Shown in pieces: positions 1 to 9,066 of a stretch of 64,000 nucleotides of DNA (position 1 is its first letter; the number at the start of each line of letters is the position of its first letter). Source of the stretch: Nitrospirota bacterium (GTDB lineage: Bacteria; Nitrospirota_A; Leptospirillia; Leptospirillales; Leptospirillaceae); assembly GCA_021838585.1 (NCBI GenBank), contig JAKCDE010000006.1, forward strand, positions 1-64,000. Reading direction: 5' to 3'. The position numbers were made by a program, and so were the translations under genes. A model generated the notes under the pieces. That model ran no database searches, had not been told where the DNA came from, and was given only the letters and a program-made list of their open reading frames with translations.

Positions 1-76
1 GGAGCTGATTGCGGGGTAACTCGCACGATCAGTTCTCGGAGGGCGGGGGCTCAGCAATGGGCTCTTGCTACTCGAC
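1..76 (+). mobile_element. 3' end of a bacterial group II intron (domains V and VI), truncated by the window edge
   Basis: Positions 2-35 have the length and layout of the 34-nt catalytic domain V: it opens with GAGC, forms a hairpin closed by GCG/CGC around a GTAA-type loop, and ends in GTTC. The next segment folds as domain VI: GAG (39-41) pairs with CTC (71-73), leaving A70 bulged as the branch-point adenosine. The 3' splice site is expected after the AC at 75-76, seven nucleotides from the branch point. The 5' domains and any reverse transcriptase/maturase gene lie outside the window to the left. The fold is seen in the sequence; mobility is inferred from the family. Confidence 0.8.
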
Positions 77-159
77 CCGGTGTGGTGTGGCAGGGGCGCG
101 GCCTAGCCGCCCCCTATGCCGACTGTAGAAAATGCTTTTCCCCGGGATTTTGAGGGAGC

Positions 160-1446
160 CTAGCGGAGCAGAAGGCCGTAAAGGAGGGAGAGAAGGAAGG
201 CTGTCGCGAGCCAGAGGAAGGCGGGAAGCACATTCCGGTTTCGGGCGAGCGCGAGAGCGTAGAGGCCGTTGACCAGGTTGTTGCTACCGGAGGCGATGAT
301 GATCGCCCCTTCCAGCGCCTCCTTCGGGACGGAAAAGTTCCCGGCGAGCAGTGAGAGGATGAAGGGCGTGATGTCGGTGAAGCCCACGGCGATGGAGAGA
401 AAGGGCAGCCCTGCCGCCCCGAAGCGGCCGATGATCAGATGGGTGATCGCCGCAAAAAGAACGAAGGCGCCCGCGAAGATCACCGCTGTCCGGACTTCGA
501 GGGGGTGGGTGGCCTTCACGGAGGGGGAACTGCCTTTCTCGTTCTCGGGAGGTTTCAGGAAGCGGCTGACGGTCCGCGTTCCCCATGCCGCGCCCAGCGA
601 GAGGAGAAAAAGACCCCCGTAGGGGAGAAGAAGGGGGAATGAGACTGTTCCGGGGCCCAGGGCCAGGACGAGAATGGCCATCCGGATGTACATCATGGTC
701 GAGGCCAGGATGATGGCCGTGGAGGTGAGGGGGTCGGACTGGTCCCGGTCCTTCCGGGCCAGGACGATGGTGGCCACGGTGCTCGAATAAAGGCCTCCGA
801 GGGTCCCGGTCAGGAGAATCCCCCTGTGGGGGAAGAAATAGGTTCGGGCAAGGTAGGAGAGGTAGGAGACTCCCGACACCATGACCACCGCCAGCCAGAG
901 CTGGGTGTAGGTGACGGGGATGGCCGCGCCGATCGGCCGCTCCGGAAGAAAGGGAAGGATGACTCCGGCCATGATGAGAAACTTCGCAAGGGTGACCACC
1001 TCGGTGGCGGTGACGGCGTCTGAGAATTTCCGGATGCCGGGACTTTCCCCGAGGATGAGAAGGATGACCACCACGTAAACCATGATGAACCAGAGGGGTT
1101 CCCGGAGGGCGATGGGTCCCATCGCGTAGGTGAGGATGGCCATCATCGGAGGAATGAGGGAGGGATTTTTTTCCTGGCGGGAGCGGTAGTGGACCAGGAG
1201 AAAAGCGGAAAGCGCGAGAAAGCCGGCGATATAGAGCATCCCGGAGGTGTCGAGTATAGAAAAAACGAATCCGGCCACGCCGGAGAGGGTGAGCGTCCGG
1301 GTCGTCCCGAAGCCCAGGTCATCTTCGTTGGTGCGACGATAGCTGTGCAGCTCGAGTCCAATGACGAAGCTGAACAGAACGGTCAGGATGAAGGTCAGGA
1401 AAAGCGGGGGAAAGATGGCCATGATTTTCACAGGAGACTCGCCCAT
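160..1446 (-). CDS. MgtC/SapB- and DUF4010-type integral membrane protein
   Basis: The 428-residue protein is almost entirely hydrophobic, with roughly twelve predicted membrane segments. The first ~130 residues resemble the MgtC/SapB membrane domain, including the charged stretch after the first helix (GLELHSYRR) and the RTLTLSGVAGF segment. The remainder matches the DUF4010 layout, with the conserved GGLYSSTVATIVLARK region near residue 222. Members are inner-membrane proteins of unknown transport role. The ATG at 1446 lies inside the end of the upstream ClC gene (19-bp overlap), so the two are probably co-transcribed and translationally coupled. The substrate cannot be read from the sequence. 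Confidence 0.8.
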   Translation of the reverse strand: MGESPVKIMAIFPPLFLTFILTVLFSFVIGLELHSYRRTNEDDLGFGTTRTLTLSGVAGFVFSILDTSGMLYIAGFLALSAFLLVHYRSRQEKNPSLIPPMMAILTYAMGPIALREPLWFIMVYVVVILLILGESPGIRKFSDAVTATEVVTLAKFLIMAGVILPFLPERPIGAAIPVTYTQLWLAVVMVSGVSYLSYLARTYFFPHRGILLTGTLGGLYSSTVATIVLARKDRDQSDPLTSTAIILASTMMYIRMAILVLALGPGTVSFPLLLPYGGLFLLSLGAAWGTRTVSRFLKPPENEKGSSPSVKATHPLEVRTAVIFAGAFVLFAAITHLIIGRFGAAGLPFLSIAVGFTDITPFILSLLAGNFSVPKEALEGAIIIASGSNNLVNGLYALALARNRNVLPAFLWLATAFLLSLLYGLLLR

Positions 1447-3218
1447 TCGCCCTGAAAGACATCGGTCCGGGTGATGCCGCCCACCAGAAGGCGATTCCTT
1501 TCATTGTCGATGACCGGAAGAAATTCGAGGTCCTTTTCGTTCATCTTCGCGATTGCGTTCAGGATCGGCTCTTCCGCCGTGACGGTCACGACGTTTGTGA
1601 CCATCGCCTGTCCAACTGTGGTTTTTTCCCAGGTGTCCGGGGGAAAGCGGTCGAGGTCGTAAAGGGAAAAGATCCCGATGAGATGGGGTCCGGCCGGGGT
1701 CTCTTCCGTGACGGGATAAATGCGGTGCAGATGGCGGAAGATGAAATGCTCCCTGAACTCGAGAAGCGAGATGTTTGGCTGAACGCTCACAACATTCCGG
1801 ATCATGGCGTTGCGGACGGGAAGATGGAAGCGGTTCGAGAGGTGGATGTCCTCCCGGTCTCTCTGATGGGTCGAGATGGAGGTGGTGCCGCTGACGACGT
1901 AGCTCACCACTGTGCCGATCAGTCCCGGGATCAGGTAGCCCGAGCTGTGCGTCGCCTCGGCGATAAAGACCACGGCGGCAAGCGGGGTCTTGTAGCCCGC
2001 CGCGAGGAAAGCGGACATCCCCATGACCACCCCGAAGTCATAGGGCTCGAGCCCGGCCACCTGGGCCACGACGCTCCCTGTGGCGGCCCCCAGGCACAGA
2101 AGGGGGAAGAAGGATCCCCCGATTCCTCCGGCCGAGAAGGTGAAGATCACCGCCACGGCCTTCAGAAAAAAGAGAATTACCGCCATTTCGATGGGGGTGT
2201 TCCCCGTCAGGAGATGCTGGATGAAGATGTAGCCGGGCCCAAGGGGAAGGGCCTCCCCGTAGGCCTGTGTCGCGACGAATCCGGTCAGTCCGAGGACGAG
2301 CGCGGCCAGGACCGGTCGCGGCCCCAGTCGCCCCTTCCCCAGGGAGAACCATTTTTTTGTCGCCCGATAGATCCGGATGAACAGCGTCGTCAAGAGTCCG
2401 CAGACCAGTCCGATCACCAGTACGGAGAGAAAGTCCTTGAAATGAAATTGCGCCTTCGCGGCCAGGGAAAAGAGGGGGGCCGTGCCGGCGAGGCTCACCA
2501 TGACGATGTAGGAGCTGACGCTCGAGATCAGGGTCGGAACCAGGGCGTTGGGGGCGATGTCGGAGCGATAGGGGACCTGGAGGACGAAAATGGCTCCGGT
2601 GAAAGGCGCCTTGAACATGGCGGACAGACCGGCTGCCGCCCCGGCGAGAAGCATCACCCTCTGCTCCTCGTAAGGCAGCCGGAGCCAGCCGAATGTCCGG
2701 TCGACAAGGGAGCTCACCACGCCGCCGATATAGGTCGAGGCGCCTTCGAGTCCGGCCGAACCCCCGAATCCCAGGGTCGCGATATAGGCGGGAATTTTAT
2801 AAAGGGCGTTCCTGAGGGGAACTTTTCCCCGAAACTCATGGTAGCTTTTGATGATTTCCTCGGTCCCGCCCGCATTGTCGACCCGTCCCGTCGTCAGGAC
2901 GAAACGGGCCACGAGGACTCCGATCATGGGAATTAGAATGACAACGAGATGGTTCTTGAATGCGGTGTTGTACAGAGTGAGAAAAAGGAGGCGGTAGACG
3001 ATCCGTTCGATGAGGTAGACGAAAAATCCAGTGACCGACCCGATCAGGACCGAGAGAAAGATGGTGCGCCAAAAGGTGTTCAGACGGCCGATGGTTCCAA
3101 GAATCAACCGTGCCTGAAGCTTTATGCGGCGTCTAATCTGCACGGGTGAAGTCCGTCCGCTGTGTTGTCGATCTGTTCCGGCAGTCTTTCCCCGGGTCGG
3201 CGCAGGCGTCCATGCCAC
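1428..3218 (-). CDS. ClC-family chloride channel/transporter with C-terminal CBS pair
   Basis: This 596-residue inner-membrane protein carries the ClC core: NAGGTEEII takes the place of the GSGIP selectivity motif, GGSAGLEGAS contains the gating glutamate of the GxEGP motif, and GGIGGSFFPLL is the GGxFxP motif near residue 365. Two CBS domains follow (about 465-525 and 535-590), usually nucleotide-binding regulatory modules. The family conducts Cl- or exchanges Cl-/H+, which would suit acid tolerance (inference). The listed start is a GTG; about 25 N-terminal residues look non-conserved, and a GTG at 3143 is an alternative. The DUF4010 gene overlaps its 3' end. Confidence 0.88.
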   Translation of the reverse strand: MAWTPAPTRGKTAGTDRQHSGRTSPVQIRRRIKLQARLILGTIGRLNTFWRTIFLSVLIGSVTGFFVYLIERIVYRLLFLTLYNTAFKNHLVVILIPMIGVLVARFVLTTGRVDNAGGTEEIIKSYHEFRGKVPLRNALYKIPAYIATLGFGGSAGLEGASTYIGGVVSSLVDRTFGWLRLPYEEQRVMLLAGAAAGLSAMFKAPFTGAIFVLQVPYRSDIAPNALVPTLISSVSSYIVMVSLAGTAPLFSLAAKAQFHFKDFLSVLVIGLVCGLLTTLFIRIYRATKKWFSLGKGRLGPRPVLAALVLGLTGFVATQAYGEALPLGPGYIFIQHLLTGNTPIEMAVILFFLKAVAVIFTFSAGGIGGSFFPLLCLGAATGSVVAQVAGLEPYDFGVVMGMSAFLAAGYKTPLAAVVFIAEATHSSGYLIPGLIGTVVSYVVSGTTSISTHQRDREDIHLSNRFHLPVRNAMIRNVVSVQPNISLLEFREHFIFRHLHRIYPVTEETPAGPHLIGIFSLYDLDRFPPDTWEKTTVGQAMVTNVVTVTAEEPILNAIAKMNEKDLEFLPVIDNERNRLLVGGITRTDVFQGEWASLL

Positions 3219-3268
3219 AAGGATAACGTCAAACAGGGGAAAATAGCAAAAACAGGACTGATGAGTGG

Positions 3269-4555
3269 CTATCCGGGAATCAGGCCAGCCAGGAGGGCCC
3301 GGAATTTGTCCCAGTGGGAAAGGGGCAGAATCCGGAGCCCGCCGATGGTCGTCACGATCTTCCTTTCGAGGGAGGGCATACGTCCGATTCCCCGAAAGGC
3401 GGCCTCCCGGGCCCGGACCACGAAGGGATTGCCCGAGTTCCAGACCCGTGTCATCTCGTCGGCAAGCCGGTGAAGGGCCCGCGTCACGGGGATCCGCTCT
3501 TTTTCATAGAGGAGAAGGGATTCCCGGCGGACGAGGGGGCCCGAAAGGAGAGCTTTTGAAAGAATCGGCGCGAGAACCCTCGCATCTTCCATCGCCTGGT
3601 TCCGCCCCTGGGCCACATGCGGGTTCATGGCATGCGCGGCGTCCCCCATAAGAACCACTCCGTCGTCGGACCATCGTTCGAGATCGACCTTCCAGACGGA
3701 TAGCTCCATGAACCGGTCGGGGTCGTCGAGTCCGCCTTGTGTGGCGATTTCGGCGAAGCCGGGGATCTGGCGGTCCAGGCGTCGGAGAAGCGGCCCGGTT
3801 CCCCCCGCGAAGAACTTTTCCCGATCCCTGTTCGGCAGAAGGAGGAGAAAAAAACGGCGTCGCTCCGAGACCGAAAAGAAAAAGAAGATCGACCGTGGTC
3901 CGAGGAAATAGCGTCCGGTTGTGTCGGCGATGGCGGGAGGACAGCTTGAGGGATCTTCGGGCAGGAGAAGGGAGCCGCCCAGGTAGGAATCTCGGTACGG
4001 AGCGGCCGTCCCGGGAATCTTCGCGATCTCTCGCACCCGGGAGTGTCGACCGTCGTCTCCGATGAGGATACGGGCCAGAACCATGCGGGATTGGCCGCCC
4101 CTTTCGTAGGTCGCGGTCACCCCGGAGGAGTCCACGGAAAAGTTCTTGAAATCGGACTCGTGGCGGATGACGATATGGGAGTGTTGGGACAGGTTTTTTG
4201 CAAGAAGCTGGTCCATCAGGTGGGGTTCGATGGCCAGGGCGTATGGATGGGGTCCCGGCACCGCTTCGTAGGAGGAGCGCATGAGGAGGCGACCCTCGTC
4301 ATCGAGAAAGTCGAAACTCTTGTAGAGAGTGTGGGGAAGCTTTTTGAGATCGTCGAGCAGGGAGAGTTCTTCCAGGATCGAAAGCCCCAGTGGTTGAACG
4401 AGTTCCCCCCGGTGGACAGGATCGAAGCCGGGACGGCGATCGAGGATCAGGATCCGGAATCCCAGGGGAGCGAGGTAGTTGGCCAGTGTCAGGGCTCCGA
4501 TTCCCGCGCCCGTGATGACGATGTCAAAGGCTTCCGTGCGAAGGTCAGCGGTCAT
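3269..4555 (-). CDS. FAD-dependent monooxygenase (UbiH/PHBH type)
   Basis: This is a 428-residue flavoprotein with an N-terminal dinucleotide-binding fold (ITGAGIGALTLANYL, about residues 11-25) and the second FAD motif LMGDAAHAMNPHVAQG near residue 300, as in the UbiH/para-hydroxybenzoate hydroxylase superfamily. Typical reactions are NAD(P)H- and O2-dependent aromatic hydroxylation or oxidation of isoprenoid lipids; the substrate is unknown. The ATG at 4555 is preferred because the FAD fold begins there. The longer reading frame upstream lies inside the preceding gene, with which it overlaps by 11 bp, so it appears to be the last gene of the tkt-tal-zwf transcript. Confidence 0.82.
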   Translation of the reverse strand: MTADLRTEAFDIVITGAGIGALTLANYLAPLGFRILILDRRPGFDPVHRGELVQPLGLSILEELSLLDDLKKLPHTLYKSFDFLDDEGRLLMRSSYEAVPGPHPYALAIEPHLMDQLLAKNLSQHSHIVIRHESDFKNFSVDSSGVTATYERGGQSRMVLARILIGDDGRHSRVREIAKIPGTAAPYRDSYLGGSLLLPEDPSSCPPAIADTTGRYFLGPRSIFFFFSVSERRRFFLLLLPNRDREKFFAGGTGPLLRRLDRQIPGFAEIATQGGLDDPDRFMELSVWKVDLERWSDDGVVLMGDAAHAMNPHVAQGRNQAMEDARVLAPILSKALLSGPLVRRESLLLYEKERIPVTRALHRLADEMTRVWNSGNPFVVRAREAAFRGIGRMPSLERKIVTTIGGLRILPLSHWDKFRALLAGLIPG

Positions 4556-6197
4556 AGAAGTCTTCTCCGGGGTGAGAGCGTCTCTCGGGATAATAGACCC
4601 GGGCCAAATCCCGGGCCAAGTCCCGTGCACCTTCCTGCCATGCCGAAAGTGTCGCCTGTTTTTGAGTGAATCCCCGGCTTGTGATGATCACTTTTTTTCT
4701 CCAGAAAATCACGTCATGAATGATCAGGGTTTCCTCCAGGAGCATCCGTGTGGTGGCGACCGAAATGTCGTTCTGCGTCGTAACGGATTCCTTCAAGGAG
4801 AGTCGATCGATCCGCAGAAGGGCCTGGTTCCGTGAGAGAAGGGAGGCAGGGGGGGCTCCGGGACAGCTCCGGATGATGCCGTTGGCGCTGCAAAGGGTGA
4901 GGCCATTTTTTGGGGCTTCCGTCATGAATAAAGTCCGGATCTCCTTCTTGTCGCGATAATGTCCCGATCCGTCGATTGTCAGGAGAATCGGGTGCAGGGC
5001 TCTCCTGTGATAATAACGAAAGTGGATATCCAGCAATGTCTTTTTTAGTAGGTGTGCGAAATAGGGACTGTCCAGGGGTGTCCCGGGAAACGGTCTGTAG
5101 AACCCTTCAAGAAATCCGTGGTCACCCGGAACATGGACCCGGGAAAGCGCGCATTCACCTGTTCCCGCACGGCCGGTCGGCTGGCAAGCGAGTTCGAGGG
5201 GTGGGGAAAACCGGTAGGGAGGTTGTCTGAATAAACCCTCCTCCCAGCGGAGTGTCGCCGGAGAGAGGATGGGCCGGTTGTTTCCGACTAGCCAGGACAG
5301 ATCAGGAAAGACGAGGTGTTCCGGCTTTGGAGAGGGGCGGAGGGATGGAACGAAAAAGAGGCCGGATAGACCGGAAGAGTGGGGACCGGTCTGGATGGAG
5401 GCTCTTTCCGTCAGGGGAACCGGCGGTTGAGGAAATTCGCTCAGGGAAAGCTTCGGGGTGGGGGGGATGAGAGAGAGGCGAATGGCTCTCAGGCTTTTCC
5501 TCCAGAGCGCTTCGACGGACTTTCTTTCCCGGAGGATCCGGCTTCGCCGCGACGCAGTAAATGAACGGAGCGAGTGGATCGCCTGGTCATACTTCAGTGC
5601 CAGCCGCAGGGTGGCCAGGTATCGGGATCCGTCGCCTTGAAGAAGATATGTCTGTGCCTTTCGCTGTTCGGACTCCATCCGGAAGGCGGCCCTCCGGTCG
5701 AATCGTGCGAGTGTTCCGAAAAGTGACTGTTCGTAACTCCGGGGGACCTTCACGAGGAGGTAAAGGGAGATTCGATGGATGTAAGGCCTGTCCGTGCTCT
5801 CCTTGTAGGTGCGCCTCCACTGGCCGGCGATATGGGGGGCGTCTTTTTTCGATCCCAGGCGAAACCACTGCTTTTTGTCCCTATCGTTCAGGGAATATCC
5901 CGCCTGAAGCAGCTTCCGGGAAAACTGATCGAAAGCCCTGGCCAGGGCTTCTGATCGGGCCTTGGACAGTGTGGCGGATTTTCTTATGTGCCCCCAGAGC
6001 CAGATCGCATCTTTTGAGTCGGCCGGGGGATGATCGACGAAGAGAGGTTTTTGCGGAGGATCCTGGTCGACGAGAAGGTCGGATGTGGAGGGGGAAAAAG
6101 ACGGAACAAAGGTGCAGGAGGAGCAGATTATAAAAATGAACGCCACCAGAAACGACGGATTCCATTTTTCAGGATCCCTGGAGGTCACTCTGGGCAA
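4545..6197 (-). CDS. Large lipoprotein-like hypothetical protein
   Basis: This 550-residue protein was not recognised. A short charged N-terminus is followed by a hydrophobic stretch and cysteine (VAFIFIICSSC), so it may be a lipoprotein, although the lipobox is atypical. Residues ~65-160 (AIWLWGHIRKSATLSKARSEAL onward, shown here in part) recall the LPP20-like fold of exported lipoproteins. The central part is proline-rich and the rest mixed alpha/beta. There is no ATG near the N-terminus; the start would be TTG 6197 or GTG 6188. It sits 12 bp after zwf and overlaps the FAD monooxygenase gene, which implies co-expression with pentose-phosphate enzymes but does not reveal its role. Confidence 0.7.
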   Translation of the reverse strand: MPRVTSRDPEKWNPSFLVAFIFIICSSCTFVPSFSPSTSDLLVDQDPPQKPLFVDHPPADSKDAIWLWGHIRKSATLSKARSEALARAFDQFSRKLLQAGYSLNDRDKKQWFRLGSKKDAPHIAGQWRRTYKESTDRPYIHRISLYLLVKVPRSYEQSLFGTLARFDRRAAFRMESEQRKAQTYLLQGDGSRYLATLRLALKYDQAIHSLRSFTASRRSRILRERKSVEALWRKSLRAIRLSLIPPTPKLSLSEFPQPPVPLTERASIQTGPHSSGLSGLFFVPSLRPSPKPEHLVFPDLSWLVGNNRPILSPATLRWEEGLFRQPPYRFSPPLELACQPTGRAGTGECALSRVHVPGDHGFLEGFYRPFPGTPLDSPYFAHLLKKTLLDIHFRYYHRRALHPILLTIDGSGHYRDKKEIRTLFMTEAPKNGLTLCSANGIIRSCPGAPPASLLSRNQALLRIDRLSLKESVTTQNDISVATTRMLLEETLIIHDVIFWRKKVIITSRGFTQKQATLSAWQEGARDLARDLARVYYPERRSHPGEDFYDR

Positions 6198-6209
6198 GAC
6201 GGCCGGCTC

Positions 6210-7763
6210 TTAGGCGTTGGCGGCTTCGCCGATCCGGTCCTGTTCGTCGGGACCGTCCGTGCCGGCGGTGTAGAATCGGAGGGGCGACAATTTCGACAGG
6301 TCGCCGAGAAAGGGTGTCATGAAATTCCACGAATTCTCCACCTCGTCGTTTCGGGCAAAAAGGGTGGAATCTCCCACGATCGCATCGTGGAGAAGGCGCT
6401 CGTAGGCTTCCGGGGCCTTTGACCGATAGGCTTGCTGATAGGAGAAGTCCATCTCCACAGGATCGATGACGAAGGATCCGCCTGGCCGCTTGATGCCGAA
6501 GCGCAGCGATATTCCTTCGTTGGGCTGGATCCGGATGATCAGTTCGTTCGGCACTGTTCCAGGACTTCCGGCCAGCCTGAAAAGAGCGAAGGGAAAATCC
6601 TTGAAGACGATGCGGACGAGTGTTTCCCTTCGGGACATACGCTTTCCGGCTGTCAGGAAGAAAGGAACTCCCGCCCACCGCCAGTTCTGGACCTCGACCC
6701 GCATGCGGACGAAGGTCGGTGTTTCGGAGAGGGGTGGGATCTTGGGTTCGTTGCGATAGCCGGGGACAGGAACACCGTCGACCTCCCCGACAGTGTATTG
6801 TCCCCGGACGATCGTCCGGGAAATGTCTTCGGTCCGAACCGGCTTTAGCGACCGGAGGACCTTGACCTTTTCGTCCCGGATCGATTCGGCCTCGAATGCC
6901 ACCGGGGGATCCATGGCGGTGAGCGTCATGAGCTGGAAAAGGTGATTCTGGACCATGTCCCGAAGGATGCCGGCTTCCTCGAAATACCCTCCGCGTCCTT
7001 CAACACCGACCGATTCATGGACGGAAATATGCACGCTTTTGACAAAAATGTTGTTCCAGAGGTTTCCGAAGACCGGATTCGAGAGGCGGAAGACGACGAT
7101 GTTCTGCACTGTCTCCTTGCCCAGGTAATGGTCGATGCGAAAAATCTGGGATTCATTGAAGACCTGGAGAACCTCATGGTTTAAGTCGCGTGCCGACGCC
7201 AGGTCCCGTCCGAAAGGTTTTTCGACGATGATCCGGGTGAATGGGGCGGGCTTTTCCGTGGCGGCATCGTTGATTTTCGAGAGTCCGAAGCTCCCGAGAT
7301 TCCGGATGATTGGAACGAAATAGCTGGGCTGGGTGGCAAGGTAGTACAGGACATTGCCGCCGGTGGGCTTGCGGAATTCGTCGGAGAGAAGGGTTGTCCG
7401 GATGGCGGTGTAACCGTTGGGGTCGTCGAAGGTCATGGGATGGTAAAAGATCTTTTTCTCGAACTCGGAATAGAGGTCGAGATGGTTCGAACTTCGGGAA
7501 AAGGTCTGGACCGAGGCCCTGAGTTCGCCACGGAACTCCTCGTGAGTCTTTGGGCTTCGCGCGACGCCCAGAATTCTCGTCTCAGGATGGAGGAGGCCGT
7601 CGACCATCAGGTCGAAAAGAGCCGGGACAAGCTTGCGATGGGTCAGGTCGCCGGATGCCCCGAAAATGACGATCGTCAAGGGAGGGGTTTCCATGAGTGG
7701 CGGCGGGGGCTGAATTTCTCCCATTCCCGCTCCCTGGAAGGGAGACTGGAGGCTGCTTGTCAA
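6210..7763 (-). CDS. zwf: Glucose-6-phosphate 1-dehydrogenase
   Basis: The enzyme oxidises glucose 6-phosphate to 6-phosphoglucono-lactone with NADP+, the entry step of the oxidative pentose-phosphate pathway, in the cytosol. The 517-residue protein has the coenzyme motif IFGASGDLTHRKL (about 32-44), IVEKPFGRDL near residue 180 and the active-site signature RIDHYLGKE near residue 208, so the catalytic His and the substrate-binding Lys/Asp are intact. The length is normal (~490-510). The start given is TTG with an AAAGGA ribosome site; ATG 7724 is an alternative that would remove 13 residues. It lies downstream of tal and tkt in the same direction. Confidence 0.95.
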   Translation of the reverse strand: MTSSLQSPFQGAGMGEIQPPPPLMETPPLTIVIFGASGDLTHRKLVPALFDLMVDGLLHPETRILGVARSPKTHEEFRGELRASVQTFSRSSNHLDLYSEFEKKIFYHPMTFDDPNGYTAIRTTLLSDEFRKPTGGNVLYYLATQPSYFVPIIRNLGSFGLSKINDAATEKPAPFTRIIVEKPFGRDLASARDLNHEVLQVFNESQIFRIDHYLGKETVQNIVVFRLSNPVFGNLWNNIFVKSVHISVHESVGVEGRGGYFEEAGILRDMVQNHLFQLMTLTAMDPPVAFEAESIRDEKVKVLRSLKPVRTEDISRTIVRGQYTVGEVDGVPVPGYRNEPKIPPLSETPTFVRMRVEVQNWRWAGVPFFLTAGKRMSRRETLVRIVFKDFPFALFRLAGSPGTVPNELIIRIQPNEGISLRFGIKRPGGSFVIDPVEMDFSYQQAYRSKAPEAYERLLHDAIVGDSTLFARNDEVENSWNFMTPFLGDLSKLSPLRFYTAGTDGPDEQDRIGEAANA

Positions 7764-7841
7764 TGGACGTCCTTTCCTTTGCAGGGTCGTGAATTTGGCA
7801 CCGCCGCTTCTTCATGCCGGAGGAATTCGGTGTTGAAAGGG

Positions 7842-9020
7842 TCAGACCTTCCGGACGGCAGAGATTTTTTTCTCGGTGCTTGTCCTAAGGCTTTCGAACG
7901 ATTTGTTGAATGCCTCCACGCCTTCGCGTATCAGCTGGTTGTAGGCCGACTCGAGAGAGATGCCAAGGGACTGGATTTCCTCTAGGATTTTGAAGGGGTC
8001 CGGCAAGTTCCGGTCCGTCTTGTATCGGTCGATGGTCCGCATCGCTATCCCGTGGTCGGCAAAGGCCCGGAGAGTTTCTGCGGGAACCGTGTTGACTGTG
8101 TCGGGGCCGATCAGGTTCTGGACGTAGAGGATATCCGAGTATTTTGGGTTTTTGGTTCCGGTCGAGGCCCAGAGCGGGCGCTGGACACGGGCGCCCTTGT
8201 CAGCAAGGGGCTTGAATGCGGGACCTCCGAAGAGCTTCCCGAAGTTGTCGTAAACGACTTGCGTGTTGGCAATGCCGGCCTTTCCTGCAAGCGCGCCGGC
8301 TTTCCGGGCCAGGACGGGATCGGAAGCGTTGGCTTCGATCTCGGAGAGGAGCCGGTCGACCAGGGTGTCGAGGCGGCTGATGAAAAGACTCGCCACGCTA
8401 TGGAGCCTGGAAGGGTTGTGGCCTTTCGCGACGTACTCCCGAAGGCCCTCGATGTAAGCGTTGGCGGCCTGGTTGTAAGCTTCCGGAGAAAAAAGGAGGG
8501 TCACGTTGATGGAGATTCCTTCCGAAATCAGTTGTCGGATGGCGGGGATCCCCTCCGGTGTTCCGGGGATCTTTACGAGAAGATTGGGCCGGTCAACCAT
8601 CTGGTGAAGTTTCCGTGCCTCTTCGACCGACTCTTTCGTGTCGTGGGCGAGGAGCGGGTTGACCTCGATCGAGACATAGCCGTCGCCAAAATGGGATTCG
8701 TCATAGACGGGGCGGAAAAAATCGCAGGCTCGGCGGACGTCCTCGACCATCAGAAATCGGATGATGTCGGTCGCGCTGTAATTCTCCCGGGCAAGCCTGG
8801 AGATCTCGGCATCGTAGTCCGTGGATCCGTTGATCGCCTTTTCGAAAATGGTCGGATTGGAGGTTATGCCCCGGATTCCGACCGAATAAATCAGCTCTCT
8901 CAGTTCGCCTGAATCCATGAGTTGGCGGCTGATGGTGTCGAGCCAAAGGCTCTGGCCTTCCTTCAGAAGGTCCGCCACCGGTCCTTTGGGGGCGAGGGGG
9001 GGATTTTGTCCTGTCGACAT
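7842..9020 (-). CDS. tal: Transaldolase
   Basis: This 392-residue enzyme transfers a dihydroxyacetone unit between sedoheptulose 7-phosphate and glyceraldehyde 3-phosphate. It has the N-terminal GITSNPTIFEKAI motif near residue 50, the Schiff-base lysine in NLLVKIPGT near residue 148, and SINVTLLFS, all transaldolase signatures. Its length matches the long ~370-390-residue transaldolase subfamily rather than the ~220-residue form. It lies 46 bp downstream of tkt and 78 bp upstream of zwf, forming a compact pentose-phosphate operon. Confidence 0.95.
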   Translation of the reverse strand: MSTGQNPPLAPKGPVADLLKEGQSLWLDTISRQLMDSGELRELIYSVGIRGITSNPTIFEKAINGSTDYDAEISRLARENYSATDIIRFLMVEDVRRACDFFRPVYDESHFGDGYVSIEVNPLLAHDTKESVEEARKLHQMVDRPNLLVKIPGTPEGIPAIRQLISEGISINVTLLFSPEAYNQAANAYIEGLREYVAKGHNPSRLHSVASLFISRLDTLVDRLLSEIEANASDPVLARKAGALAGKAGIANTQVVYDNFGKLFGGPAFKPLADKGARVQRPLWASTGTKNPKYSDILYVQNLIGPDTVNTVPAETLRAFADHGIAMRTIDRYKTDRNLPDPFKILEEIQSLGISLESAYNQLIREGVEAFNKSFESLRTSTEKKISAVRKV

Positions 9021-9066
9021 TGAGAACTCCTTTTGAATGCGCGTCCCAAACCGGTTGGATATGGGA

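Noticed and set aside
1683..2936. Plus-strand open frame of 417 codons
   Set aside because: Antisense to the ClC gene, which has intact selectivity, gating and CBS motifs.
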